A stretch of 64,000 nt of DNA from Levilactobacillus tongjiangensis (GTDB lineage: Bacteria > Bacillota > Bacilli > Lactobacillales > Lactobacillaceae), in assembly GCF_003946345.1 (NCBI RefSeq), contig NZ_RHNY01000016.1:1-64000 (forward strand). The letters are read 5' to 3'. The stretch's first letter is position 1. Every line of letters begins with the position of its first letter. The position numbers were made by a program, and so were the translations under genes. This document shows positions 8,049 to 16,383 of this stretch, piece by piece. The notes below the pieces were generated by a model that worked only from the letters and a program-made list of their open reading frames with translations, had not been told where the DNA came from and did no database searches.

Positions 8049-10370
8049 TTGCTGGTGATTGCCGCACAGTACAAATGGAACATTAAAGACGTCGATCAAC
8101 CGTCGTCGGAGGCGCAAGCCCTAGCGGAAACGGAAAAGATTTCACCAATCGTAGCGCAGATTTTGTGGAATCGTGGCTACCAGACTCCGGTAGCGGCGCA
8201 CGAATTTCTGAATCCTGGTCCAGAACAGCTACATGACCCGAGCCTATTACACGATATGGACAAGGGGACTGCCCGCATCGAAGAGGCGATTGGTACAGGC
8301 CAGCAGATCACTATTTACGGCGATTACGATGCCGATGGGGTCACGAGTACGTCGATCCTTTACGAAACGCTCAACGAGATGGGTGCTAACGTGAACTACT
8401 ATATTCCTAACCGGTTCACGGACGGATATGGTCCGAACGTGGCGGCCTTCAAAAAGCTGATTGCAGCGGGGACCCAGTTATTTGTTACGGTCGATAATGG
8501 GGTGGCGGGTAACGAAGCGATTGACGTGGCTAATGCAGCTGGCGTGGATGTAGTCGTGACCGATCATCATGAGCTACCAGCAGAACTACCAGCAGCCTAT
8601 GCCATCATTCACCCGCGTTATCCCGGAGCTGAATATCCATTTGGCGGTTTGTCCGGTGCGGGGGTGGCTTTCAAGGTGGCTCAGGCGTTGCGGGAGGAGA
8701 TTCCGCAAGACATGCTTGATTTGGCGGCCATTGGGACCGTCGCGGATTTAGTACCGTTAATCGATGAAAACCGGGTCCTAGTGTACTTTGGCCTACAGTT
8801 GCTCCAACAGGATGAGCGCCCGGGCCTACAGGCACTGATGAAGGGTGCTGGCATTAAACCTGAGGAATTGACCGAACAGTCGATTGGTTTTGGGATTGCG
8901 CCCCGCTTAAACGCCTTAGGACGCCTCGACGATGCGACCCCAGCGGTTAAATTATTAACGACACTGGATGAAACGGTGGCGAATGATTTGGCTCAGGAGA
9001 CTGAGCAAAAGAATCGTCACCGCCAAGAGTTAGTTCAACAAATCAGTGAGACCGCATTGGCGCAAGCCACGGATGCCAATCACGCGAAGCGACCAACATT
9101 GATCATTAGTGGTCACGACTGGCACGAAGGTGTGTTGGGAATCGTGGCTAGTAAGGTGGTCGAACAAACGGGCAAGCCCACTTTAGTCGTGAACATTCAG
9201 GATGGTCGGGCCAAGGGGTCGGGCCGGAGTGTGGAGGCATTCAATCTGTTTACAGCGTTAGATGGTCATAGAGACCTGATGACAGCATTTGGGGGCCATC
9301 ACATGGCTGTGGGGTTAACGGTCCCTGAGGCACAGTTAACGGCCTTAGCCGATGCCTTAGATGTGGAAGCTGGTAAGCAAAAATTAACCGAGAGTGGCCC
9401 TAGTGAATTGCCAGTGGCGGCTTCGGTGAGTGTAGCGGCGATTACGCCGGCACTCTTCCAAGAGTTAGCTAAAATGGCACCGTTTGGGACGGATAATAGT
9501 CAGCCGCTGTTTGCCTTTGAGTCGGCCAGTCTGACTCAGTTGAAGGCGATTGGTAAAGATCACAGCCATCTGAAATTTCAGCTCCAAGAGGGAACTCATC
9601 AGCTCAATGCCATTCAATTTGGTGCTGGGGCCCACGTTCCTGAACTAACGGCGGCGCCGGATCAGGCAGCTGTGCTGGGGGCGATTGAAGATAACGTCTG
9701 GCAGGGCCGGCATTCATTGCAGCTCATGGTCAAAGACCTGAAGCTTTCTGCGGAGACCGTCGTGGATGCTAGAACCAACCGGGTCCACCAAGCGATGTTC
9801 AAGGATGCGGGGACCTATATTTTCTTCCACCGGAATATTTTCCAGCAGTTGCGTGATCAGGTACCAACTGGTAGTCAGGCAATCCTGTATGATGGGACGG
9901 TCCAAACGCCGCTCCCCGCTGATACAGCGGTGTTTGTGATTGATTGCCCCGATGCAACGAGTGATCTGGAGACCGCTTTACAGCAATTGCAACCGGCAAA
10001 AGTTACCGCTTATTTGTACAAGAAGGAAAGTCTTTCGCAATTAGGGATGCCAACTCGCGCGCAATATGCTAAACTATTTAAGTTCATTGCTACGCATCAA
10101 CAAGTCGATGTTGGGCATCAGCTAGCGGAATTGACGAAGTTTCTACAGATTCCGCGAACTCAGTTAGTCTTCATGATTCAGGTCTTCTTCGAATGTGGCT
10201 TCATCACAATCGAGCATGGCATGATGAATGGTGTGGCGCATCCAGAGCATAAAGAATTGACGACGGCGCCAAGCTACCAACTAAGACAACAGCAGGTACA
10301 GACGGAAACGGACCTTTTACTTTGTCCGTCCGCTGTACTCAAGCAGCGTCTTCATGCCCCATTGAACTAA
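8049..10370 (+). CDS. recJ: Single-strand DNA exonuclease RecJ
   Basis: 5'-3' single-strand exonuclease of recombinational and mismatch repair. The 773 residues include the DHH phosphoesterase core ([10 protein letters not shown] at about 93-102, VTDHHE near 172), the DHHA1 domain with GGHHMAVG near 417, an OB-fold domain, and a gram-positive C-terminal extension (from about 560). The start is uncertain: TTG 8049 or the in-frame GTG 8055, both near AAAGGA. apt follows closely, as in other lactobacilli. Confidence 0.93.
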   Translation: MLVIAAQYKWNIKDVDQPSSEAQALAETEKISPIVAQILWNRGYQTPVAAHEFLNPGPEQLHDPSLLHDMDKGTARIEEAIGTGQQITIYGDYDADGVTSTSILYETLNEMGANVNYYIPNRFTDGYGPNVAAFKKLIAAGTQLFVTVDNGVAGNEAIDVANAAGVDVVVTDHHELPAELPAAYAIIHPRYPGAEYPFGGLSGAGVAFKVAQALREEIPQDMLDLAAIGTVADLVPLIDENRVLVYFGLQLLQQDERPGLQALMKGAGIKPEELTEQSIGFGIAPRLNALGRLDDATPAVKLLTTLDETVANDLAQETEQKNRHRQELVQQISETALAQATDANHAKRPTLIISGHDWHEGVLGIVASKVVEQTGKPTLVVNIQDGRAKGSGRSVEAFNLFTALDGHRDLMTAFGGHHMAVGLTVPEAQLTALADALDVEAGKQKLTESGPSELPVAASVSVAAITPALFQELAKMAPFGTDNSQPLFAFESASLTQLKAIGKDHSHLKFQLQEGTHQLNAIQFGAGAHVPELTAAPDQAAVLGAIEDNVWQGRHSLQLMVKDLKLSAETVVDARTNRVHQAMFKDAGTYIFFHRNIFQQLRDQVPTGSQAILYDGTVQTPLPADTAVFVIDCPDATSDLETALQQLQPAKVTAYLYKKESLSQLGMPTRAQYAKLFKFIATHQQVDVGHQLAELTKFLQIPRTQLVFMIQVFFECGFITIEHGMMNGVAHPEHKELTTAPSYQLRQQQVQTETDLLLCPSAVLKQRLHAPLN

Positions 10371-10393
10371 AATTAAAGGAGCTACTTAAACTT

Positions 10394-10912
10394 ATGGCAA
10401 CTGATTTTACGAAATATATTGCAAGCGTTCCGGATTACCCAGAAAAGGGCATCATGTTCCGGGATATCTCGCCATTAATGGCTGATGGAGAGGCCTTTCA
10501 CGCCGCAACCAACGAAATTGTGGCTTACGCTAAAGACAAGGGTGTTGAAATGGTCGTGGGTCCAGAAGCCCGCGGATTTATCGTGGGTTGCCCAGTGGCC
10601 TACGAAATGAACATCGGATTCGCTCCAGCTCGTAAGCAAGGCAAGTTGCCTCGCGAAACGGTCAAGGCAACCTATGATCTGGAATACGGTCAATCAGCCC
10701 TGTACATGCACAAGGACGCCATCAAGCCTGGTCAACGGGTGTTGGTGACTGATGACTTGTTAGCTACTGGTGGGACTATTGGTGCCACGATTCAATTGGT
10801 CGAGGACCTGGGTGGTATTGTGGTTGGTACGGCATTCTTAATTGAATTAAAGGACCTTCACGGTCGTGACAAGCTGAAGGGTTACGATATCTTCAGTTTA
10901 ATGGATTATTAA
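10394..10912 (+). CDS. apt: Adenine phosphoribosyltransferase
   Basis: Purine salvage enzyme that joins adenine and PRPP to AMP. The 172 residues contain the PRPP-binding loop [15 protein letters not shown] at about 115-129 and the family signature PEARGFIVG near 57-65. The start is ATG 10394 with AAAGGAG somewhat distant (12 bases); longer open reading upstream overlaps the recJ end and is not needed. It lies 23 bases after recJ and is followed by a strong terminator. Confidence 0.96.
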   Translation: MATDFTKYIASVPDYPEKGIMFRDISPLMADGEAFHAATNEIVAYAKDKGVEMVVGPEARGFIVGCPVAYEMNIGFAPARKQGKLPRETVKATYDLEYGQSALYMHKDAIKPGQRVLVTDDLLATGGTIGATIQLVEDLGGIVVGTAFLIELKDLHGRDKLKGYDIFSLMDY

Positions 10913-10918
10913 AAATAT

Positions 10919-10966
10919 GAAATGGTGGATCGCTTCTATGTTTAGAGGCGGTCCACCATTTTTTTG
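10919..10966 (+). terminator. Terminator of recJ-apt
   Basis: AAATGGTGGA with the following CGCTTCT pairs with AGAGGCG and TCCACCATTT, followed by a T run. Confidence 0.85.
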
Positions 10967-10974
10967 ACAATATT

Positions 10975-11200
10975 CAAAGGGTTGAAAGTTCGAAAAACGT
11001 TATTAATCCAAGAATAGTAAGGCGGTACAGGCTTAAAATTAGTCTCACCCAGCACCTGTGGCTGTCAAAGATTCCGCCTGCTGTGGGGAACGCCTACAGC
11101 CTGAAAAGCGGTCCTTCGGTTCGGTTTGAAGCCTGGAAAAACCACCAGTCTTCAAACGCGGCCCAGGTGTAAGCTGAAAATCGGCTAACTTTTCGGGGAG
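10975..11200 (-). repeat. Structured intergenic repeat, locus B: 5'-truncated module
   Basis: On the minus strand this matches the right two-thirds of the plus-strand module of locus A: the TTAGCCGA/TCAGCTTA hairpin, the GTTTGAAG/CTTCAAAC hairpin, the block AGGACCGCTTTTCAGG, CGTTCCCCACAGCAGGCGG and the tail running to TTCGAACTTTCAAC. The left closing arm is missing. Homology stops within about 15 bases of the stop codon of the MFS gene, suggesting that the copy was cut by a rearrangement there. Confidence 0.8.
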
Positions 11201-11207
11201 TGAAAAG

Positions 11208-12398
11208 TTATTCAGCGATCATGCCATGATGTTGAATTAGGTTTCCCGTGAGACTCAGGAGGGCTGCAAATAGTGCTAAGAGGCCGATAACGGGCGACCA
11301 GTTTCCTAATAGGCTCTGGAGATAGCCGAAGAGCAGCGGCCCGACTGCGGCTAGTAGATAGCCTGCAGACTGGGCCATCCCGGAGACGGCCGCCGTTTGG
11401 ATGGGATTAGTCGTTTTCTCCGTGAAGAAAAGCACGGCTAAATTGAAAGCGACCCCGGCACCAACGCCAATAGTCAGGGAACAAAGCGCTAGCCAGCTGA
11501 GGGCGTGGAGTGGCAGAAGAAAGCCCAGCGGTGCGATAACGTATCCCAGAGTCATGAGAGCAATCAACCAGCGGACACCGTGGCGCTTATTGAAGAGAAA
11601 GGGAACCAAGAATGAGAGTGGCAGACCGCTGATTTGCAGAACGGTGAGGAGGTTGCTGGCCGTTAAAGCAGGGATGCCGTGCGCACTGAGCATACCGGGT
11701 AGCCAAGTGACAAAGGAGTAGTAAACCAGTGCTTGGAGTCCAAAGAATAGGGTAATCAGCCAGCCTAGTGGTTGATGCCAGACGCTTTGATAGTGGGGCT
11801 GAGGTTGATTATGCTTAGTCGTCGTTGTCGTTGTCGTTGTCGTGACGGGTCGACGGAGGTTGGGAATCCAGGCGAGTGCGGCCACGATACTTAAGACGGA
11901 TAACCAACCTAACGTGGCCCGAAGGCTAATTTGGCCTATTAGAAAACCGGCTGCGGCGGTGCCTAAAGCACCAATTAGCAGCATTGCAAGGGTGTAGAGC
12001 CCGGTTCCCACATTGACGCGATCGGGCATGTTTTCTTTGATTAAGGCGGGAATCAGGACGTTGCCACTGTCGGCACCGATACCGATTAAAAAGGTCCCAA
12101 AGAAAACGGCTGCCACGGTGGGAATCAACCGAAGGTAGCTACCGATGATCAGCAGAAGAAACAGGCTGAAGACGGTCAAGGAATTCCCCCATCGTTGTGC
12201 TAATTTCACAATAATGGGCGAGAAGACGGCGAAGGTGACCAACGGAATCGAAGTCAGTAGGCCACCCATGGCACTGGGCAGCGCCAACGCGTGCTCAATC
12301 TTGGGTAGGAGCGGTGGAATGATGGTGATGGGGAGTCGTAAATTGGCTGCTATCAGCATCATGCTGACTAGGAACCAGGGTTGTTTGGAACGCGACAA
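11208..12398 (-). CDS. MFS transporter, CynX/NimT (cyanate/nitroimidazole) type
   Basis: Inner-membrane carrier of 396 residues with about twelve hydrophobic helices. The N-terminal pattern (LIAANLRLPITIIPPLLPKI, then ALPSAMGGLLTSIP) is that of the CynX/NimT branch of the major facilitator superfamily. The substrate is unknown. The cytosolic linker between the two halves holds nine consecutive Thr encoded by an ACG/ACA hexanucleotide repeat (11818-11846), which could vary in length. It begins at ATG 12398 after GGAGGGATTC. No normal terminator follows; repeat locus B lies directly downstream. Confidence 0.85.
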   Translation of the reverse strand: MSRSKQPWFLVSMMLIAANLRLPITIIPPLLPKIEHALALPSAMGGLLTSIPLVTFAVFSPIIVKLAQRWGNSLTVFSLFLLLIIGSYLRLIPTVAAVFFGTFLIGIGADSGNVLIPALIKENMPDRVNVGTGLYTLAMLLIGALGTAAAGFLIGQISLRATLGWLSVLSIVAALAWIPNLRRPVTTTTTTTTTKHNQPQPHYQSVWHQPLGWLITLFFGLQALVYYSFVTWLPGMLSAHGIPALTASNLLTVLQISGLPLSFLVPFLFNKRHGVRWLIALMTLGYVIAPLGFLLPLHALSWLALCSLTIGVGAGVAFNLAVLFFTEKTTNPIQTAAVSGMAQSAGYLLAAVGPLLFGYLQSLLGNWSPVIGLLALFAALLSLTGNLIQHHGMIAE

Positions 12399-12505
12399 AA
12401 GAATCCCTCCTAAAATAAATCATGAACCAATTATAAGCTGAATCGCGCTGGAAAGGAAAGACTGAAAAGATTGGGGAGGTAATAGTTGAATGAAAGAACG
12501 GTATT

Positions 12506-12530
12506 AAAAAAAGAGCCAGTCAATGGCTCC
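12506..12530 (-). terminator. Terminator of the universal stress protein gene
   Basis: On the minus strand GGAGCCA, TTGAC loop, TGGCTC and seven T. Confidence 0.8.
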
Positions 12531-12539
12531 CCAGCAAGA

Positions 12540-12992
12540 CTATGATTTGGCAGGTTCACTATCGTTGACAACGAAGACGTTCGGCCGAGCGTGTTGGACG
12601 ACATAGTTGGTGGTTGAACCAACGACCATCCGAGAAAAGGCGTTGGTTCCGGACTTACCAATGACGATAAGGTCGATGGCGTCGGCGGGACTATTGGCGA
12701 TTTCGACAATATGTTGCTTCGGTGAACCGTCACTTTGGAGAATTGTCGTTGGGATATCACTGTTGGCGGCCATGGCTTGGGCGTCCGTGAGAATCTGGTG
12801 ACTGGCTTCACGCATTGCAGAAACGACTTCGTTGTAGCTAGCGCCTAGACCACCGGAGCTGACCTGGGTGATGTCATCGATGTGGAGCAGAACCAGTGAA
12901 GCATGCCAATCTTGGGCTAACCGAATGGCTGTCTTCAGGGCCTCAATCGAGTTACTGGATCCATCAAGTGGGACTAATAATCGTGAGTACAT
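12540..12992 (-). CDS. Universal stress protein UspA family
   Basis: Cytosolic nucleotide-binding stress protein of 150 residues. The N-terminal strand (SRLLVPLDGSSNS) and the C-terminal ATP-binding motif GKSGTNAFSRMVVGSTT (G-2x-G-9x-G-S/T) are both complete, pointing to the ATP-binding subclass. The ATG at 12992 has AAAGGAGG about 10 bases upstream. It has its own promoter, a leader of about 110 bases with a hairpin, and its own terminator. A 24-residue upstream extension is open but would replace the leader and is not supported. Confidence 0.9.
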   Translation of the reverse strand: MYSRLLVPLDGSSNSIEALKTAIRLAQDWHASLVLLHIDDITQVSSGGLGASYNEVVSAMREASHQILTDAQAMAANSDIPTTILQSDGSPKQHIVEIANSPADAIDLIVIGKSGTNAFSRMVVGSTTNYVVQHARPNVFVVNDSEPAKS

Positions 12993-13535
12993 GCTGAAAA
13001 CCTCCTTTAGGAAAAATATGTGAACAACGCTACTGTTGATGAAAGTAGCGTAATTGACGTTCATCTAAGCAGAAAAATATGCTGGGGTCAAATTGACAGC
13101 CCTTTCAAGGCCAGTATAACAAACAAAAGATACCGACCCAAGTTGTGTTGGGATGGTGTCTTTACGGTGATGTCAATAAAATTAAGCGTGGGAGACAGGA
13201 TCGTTTGAAGGGGGTGCGTCGGTTTTGGAAGTGGGACGTCTCAGGTTCAGCTGGTTGTGCTGCTTGAGCGGGTTCCTGAGCTGGATATGGCTGTAAGGAT
13301 GAGGGAGTATGAGCCAATCAGTTAATGGGGTGAATTGGCTGAACGGTTGCTGAGTAAGAGGTTGATAGGTGTAGAAGATTTGAATAAATGTAAACTGTAA
13401 GTAACGAGCGAAGGTCAGCTAATTGGCAATTTCAGTCTACAAGTATAGTATTCATAAGAAATAAACATTACTGTAATGGTTTTGACTCACATGGGGCATA
13501 CAATAGACCTAGTTCAGCGAGAGGAGACGAAAGTG
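12993..13535. other. Gene-free stretch between the usp gene and the TIR-like gene
   Basis: About 540 bases. The left part is the usp leader: a hairpin ACGCTACT/AGTAGCGT at 13027-13051 and the promoter described separately. From about 13200 to 13470 I see no gene; one imperfect foldback (CTCAGG near 13229 with CCTGAG near 13272) is the only structure. Short frames here lack ribosome binding sites and family resemblance. Confidence 0.5.
13113..13141 (-). promoter_or_regulatory. Promoter of the universal stress protein gene
   Basis: Minus strand: TTGGGT (13141-13136), 17 bases, TATACT (13118-13113). The start would lie near 13105, giving a leader of roughly 110 bases that carries the hairpin at 13027-13051. 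Confidence 0.65.
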
Positions 13536-13934
13536 ATGAGTGATTTGTTTGTGAGTTATCAATCGGCAGATCCGTTGGCACATTCTGTACAGGTGCGGTT
13601 TCACCAGTGGGCTAGTCATAGTTGGGATTTTCCGACAGTGAGTTTTCATGAACAGGAACCACCCGTGAAGTTTACGGGACGGGGAGCAGGTCGAATCAAG
13701 CGGGAATTATTGCGGGAAATTAAGCGGTCCCAACAATTGTTGGTCATGATTAGTCGGACCACTTGGCAGTCGGAATGGACGGATTGGGAAATTTCTATGG
13801 CGTTGGCTCACGATAAGCAATTGTTGGCGGCTAAACTAGATAGTACGAGTATTGTGCCACTGGGATTGTTGAGTACGAAGCCGGTGTGGATTGATCCATT
13901 TGACCCAGTTATGCTAACGCAACGGAGATTTTAG
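13536..13934 (+). CDS. Orphan TIR-like (DUF1863/ThsB-type) protein
   Basis: Predicted 132-residue single-domain protein. The start DLFVSYQSAD, the central helix LLREIKRSQQLLVMIS and the block SEWTDWEISMAL (Glu at 85) follow the pattern of the MTH538-type TIR-like fold found in ThsB of Thoeris defence. I assign it by pattern only. It is shorter than typical ThsB proteins, and no ThsA-like NADase or other partner is next to it. ATG 13536 has GAGGAG 9 bases upstream; a longer frame from 13476 lacks this. It sits immediately before tRNA-Ser in an accessory-looking patch. It could be a defence remnant, an isolated effector or an unrelated small TIR protein. Confidence 0.6.
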   Translation: MSDLFVSYQSADPLAHSVQVRFHQWASHSWDFPTVSFHEQEPPVKFTGRGAGRIKRELLREIKRSQQLLVMISRTTWQSEWTDWEISMALAHDKQLLAAKLDSTSIVPLGLLSTKPVWIDPFDPVMLTQRRF

Positions 13935-13988
13935 CAAACGGGGCTTGCATTTATATTCATAATTGGTAGAATAAATAAGTAATCACTT

Positions 13989-14076
13989 GGAGAGTTGGCA
14001 GAGTGGTAATGCAACGGACTCGAAATCCGTCGAACCGGCTAATACCGGCGCGCAGGTTCAAATCCTGTACTCTCCT
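13989..14076 (+). tRNA. tRNA-Ser (anticodon CGA)
   Basis: Class II tRNA of 88 bases. Acceptor GGAGAGT (13989-13995) pairs with ACTCTCC (14069-14075). The anticodon stem ACGGA/TCCGT holds loop CTCGAAA with anticodon CGA, the long variable arm is ACCGGCTAATACCGG-like, and the T arm contains GGTTCAAATCC. No CCA is encoded, which matches the presence of RNase Z. The downstream region is AT-rich and accessory in character, so this tRNA may have served as an integration site. Confidence 0.93.
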
Positions 14077-14415
14077 TATTAGAACTCGTTAGAAAAATAT
14101 TAAAAAACAAGAATCCCGTTAAATCAACGTTTAGCGAGGTTCTTGTTTTTTTAAAAACGTTAAAAAGTAGGAGAAAATTGAAAGAGTTTGCGCATAATTT
14201 TCGCATAGATTTAATCTTACGAAGATAATATTGGACCAACTGTCAATTTATAATGCGGGATTCTTATGACATCGTTGTTGCTATTCCACTTTGCATAATA
14301 TTTTTTTATAGATACTCTTTACCGTTATATAGGCCCGAACTTACTATTTGTACTGCTGACTGATGTGTATAGTTTCTGACGGCCTTCATCTGCTTATAAC
14401 TAAGACGGCGTATAT
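14077..14415. other. AT-rich stretch after tRNA-Ser, no gene seen
   Basis: Apart from the tRNA terminator I see no gene. The region is AT-rich and contains a short dyad TGCGCATAATTTTCGCATA near 14190. No integrase gene and no second copy of the tRNA 3' end were found in the window. Confidence 0.45.
14107..14152 (+). terminator. Terminator downstream of tRNA-Ser
   Basis: ACAAGAA (14107-14113) pairs with TTCTTGT (14140-14146), with further inner pairing, followed by a T run. Confidence 0.75.
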
Positions 14416-14907
14416 TTATCGTAATAGTATTCGTTGAATTTTGAAGTTTTTGTACTTCACAGAAGGGTGCTTGGCGATTGCCCTTGTCTTGTACCAGTAG
14501 TCAACGTGGGCTCCTGTGTCAGGAAGATCGTGCCAAACTTGCTTAATGGCAGCATGTCCTTTGTGAGTAACCTTCTTAAAAGTGCCTACATCATCGATTC
14601 CGTACTTTCCAATGTTGTAATAACCCTTGGGAGTCCGATGAACAAACAAGTCAGCATGACCAAAAGCATATTTTGGGAACTTAACTCCAGAAAATGAGCT
14701 AGACCCATTTGAGCCAGAAGTTTTAAAGTGATACTTTGTTGCACGAATCTTGTTATAAGATCCATCGTAGTGATACCAAGTTCCTCTAAGCGATGCAGGA
14801 ACCTTAACGGCCCGCGAGTGTGCACTTACGTCTGTTCCGGTAGTTGTTAAAATAATCCCTGTGGTAAATAATGCGATACTAACGAAAACCAATCTATGTT
14901 TTTTCAT
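14416..14907 (-). CDS. Secreted hypothetical protein with RGTW motif
   Basis: Predicted exported protein of 163 residues. A signal peptide (positive start MKKHR, hydrophobic core to about 25, then TDVSAHS) precedes a basic, Tyr/His-rich domain beginning with SLRGTWYHYDG. The LRGTW start of the mature region is shared with the protein at 17437-17829, so the two are distant paralogues with a possible lipocalin-like or other small beta-barrel fold. ATG 14907 has AGGAGGG upstream. The upstream region has a block shared with the paralogue. Function unknown. Confidence 0.75.
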   Translation of the reverse strand: MKKHRLVFVSIALFTTGIILTTTGTDVSAHSRAVKVPASLRGTWYHYDGSYNKIRATKYHFKTSGSNGSSSFSGVKFPKYAFGHADLFVHRTPKGYYNIGKYGIDDVGTFKKVTHKGHAAIKQVWHDLPDTGAHVDYWYKTRAIAKHPSVKYKNFKIQRILLR

Positions 14908-15026
14908 ATTTCCCTCCTGGAGTATGTACAGCTTTTAATGTCGTCAGTTTTGGACGAAATTTCAAAAATAGCAAGGCATCATTAAGGATGTCAGTAATAT
15001 CTGTTTGTGAATTCTCCAATGGATGA

Positions 15027-15069
15027 GCAAGGTAGCTTTCGGACTAAAGGTCACCTTAAGTTACCTTGC
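15027..15069. repeat. Imperfect inverted repeat between secreted-protein genes
   Basis: GCAAGGTAGCTT (15027-15038) pairs with AAGTTACCTTGC (15058-15069), 11 of 12. There is no T run, so it is not a standard terminator for the pseudogene upstream of it on the minus strand. Confidence 0.6.
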
Positions 15070-15108
15070 TTAAGAATAGTCAGTGTCGTAAGTAGTTGTA
15101 CCATCAAT

Positions 15109-15813
15109 TTAATAATTTGACCGGTCATAGTGATCATCGTCTGGATCTGGGGTGACGGCTAATACTTGCTGAATTGTCTTGGCAGATGAACGTTTTGAAG
15201 TGAGGGTCACCGTTTCACCAATAGCCAATAGGCCCTGGGGGTTTATTTTTAACGTAAATGTTCCGTCTTTATAAGCGTGAGTGTCTTCGCCACTGCTAAG
15301 TGAAAGTGTTGCTCCAGGCAAAGTTTTCCCGGTTATTTCGTAATAATCAAAAGGTAATCCTAGTTGATAAATTGGATCCAGTTTGATGAAATTAGTATCT
15401 TTGAGGGGGTACTTGAGCAAGTTTCCCTTATAAAATAAGCCATCGTACCCAGGAGTAGAGGTGTTAACCTTTATACTCAGCGTTTTAACACTCTTTCGAT
15501 TACCGACGATACGACTGCTATAGAAGATTTTGACCGGCTTATGCGTGTTTAGATAAAAGGTGTAGTGCTTGGAGGAGGTCTTTTTAGCGTAACGTAATTT
15601 ATATGAATGGCTGCCTAAATTAATTTTTTTAGAATAGACATGAATCTTGCTATCGGGAAGTTTCCCGGTGGTGACCCATTTGGGATTCCAAGTTCCTCTG
15701 GTAACTGAAGGGGTGGTTTTATAGGTTGTTGATGCAATGGCTGTCATACTTGTGAAAGTGCTAAGTGAGGAAACAGTGAATAGCGTAAGCAGTAATGAGG
15801 TTTACCTGTTCAT
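15109..15813 (-). pseudogene. Secreted Ig-like protein gene broken by a stop at codon 4
   Basis: The long open part (15109-15801) encodes a basic domain followed by an Ig-like module (TGKTLPGATLSLSSG, DGTFTLKI) and a short acidic tail PDPDDD. It lacks a start with a ribosome binding site. Upstream, ATG 15813 follows a GGAG site and reads Met-Asn-Arg then TAA (15804-15802). The same frame continues without a further stop as a hydrophobic signal-peptide core (TSLLLTLFTVSSLSTF). A single change of TAA to AAA or CAA would restore a normal exported protein, so this looks like a recent nonsense mutation or a base-call error. Confidence 0.75.
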
Positions 15814-15881
15814 AGTAGTGTTTCTCCGAAATCTCTAAAATTTTTTTGAGTGTGATCAAGTAGCGTAAGGACTCATTCAAC

Positions 15882-16091
15882 TTATCGTGCCAAGGGGACT
15901 GCATACATAATGTTCGCTGGATTGATTACAATCGGTTTGTCATTCCAAGTTGTAGCAACCAGTACGTCGGTTCGTTCGTTAGAAACCGATTTAATCGTCA
16001 AATGTTTTTCGGTACTCAGTAGATGTAGGGCAATTTGGTCATAGTTGGCAGCAAGTTTAATAATTTCAACGACTAGTGGATTTTCAGTCAT
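15882..16091 (-). CDS. Small hypothetical protein
   Basis: Unrecognised 69-residue cytosolic protein starting MTENPLVVEIIKLA. ATG 16091 has GGAGGAAT 6 bases upstream, which decides the start; a 21-residue upstream extension is open but has no site. It contains a predicted alpha-then-beta pattern (helix about 4-28, strands after KHLTIKSVS). It lies between secreted-protein genes, with no terminator visible between it and the pseudogene, so they may share a transcript. Confidence 0.6.
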   Translation of the reverse strand: MTENPLVVEIIKLAANYDQIALHLLSTEKHLTIKSVSNERTDVLVATTWNDKPIVINPANIMYAVPLAR

Positions 16092-16383
16092 AAGATTCCT
16101 CCAAATAATTGTGCTGCTCAACAACTGAGTAGCAAGATAAGTAAATGATACCATACGTGCTGGTATTTGAGGTGGGCCCTTTATGATGAGTCAGTTTTCT
16201 GTGAATAGGAAGTGAAACCAATGGGTAATCCGGTTATGGCATGACATGGTTTAGATTGCACTGCATAGGGCTAGAAACCTTATCGATAGTTACGATACCG
16301 CTTTCATAGCTAAATAAATGATGCAGATTCTATGTGCCAGTTTGGTGCTACATGCTAGACTCAAAAGGCAGGAGGGGATGTAG

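Noticed and set aside
13020-13208. 62-codon plus-strand frame upstream of the TIR-like gene
   Set aside because: Overlaps the usp leader and promoter and has no ribosome binding site.
14039-14239. Minus-strand open frame over tRNA-Ser and its terminator, checked as an integrase remnant
   Set aside because: No tyrosine recombinase motifs; it overlaps the tRNA gene.
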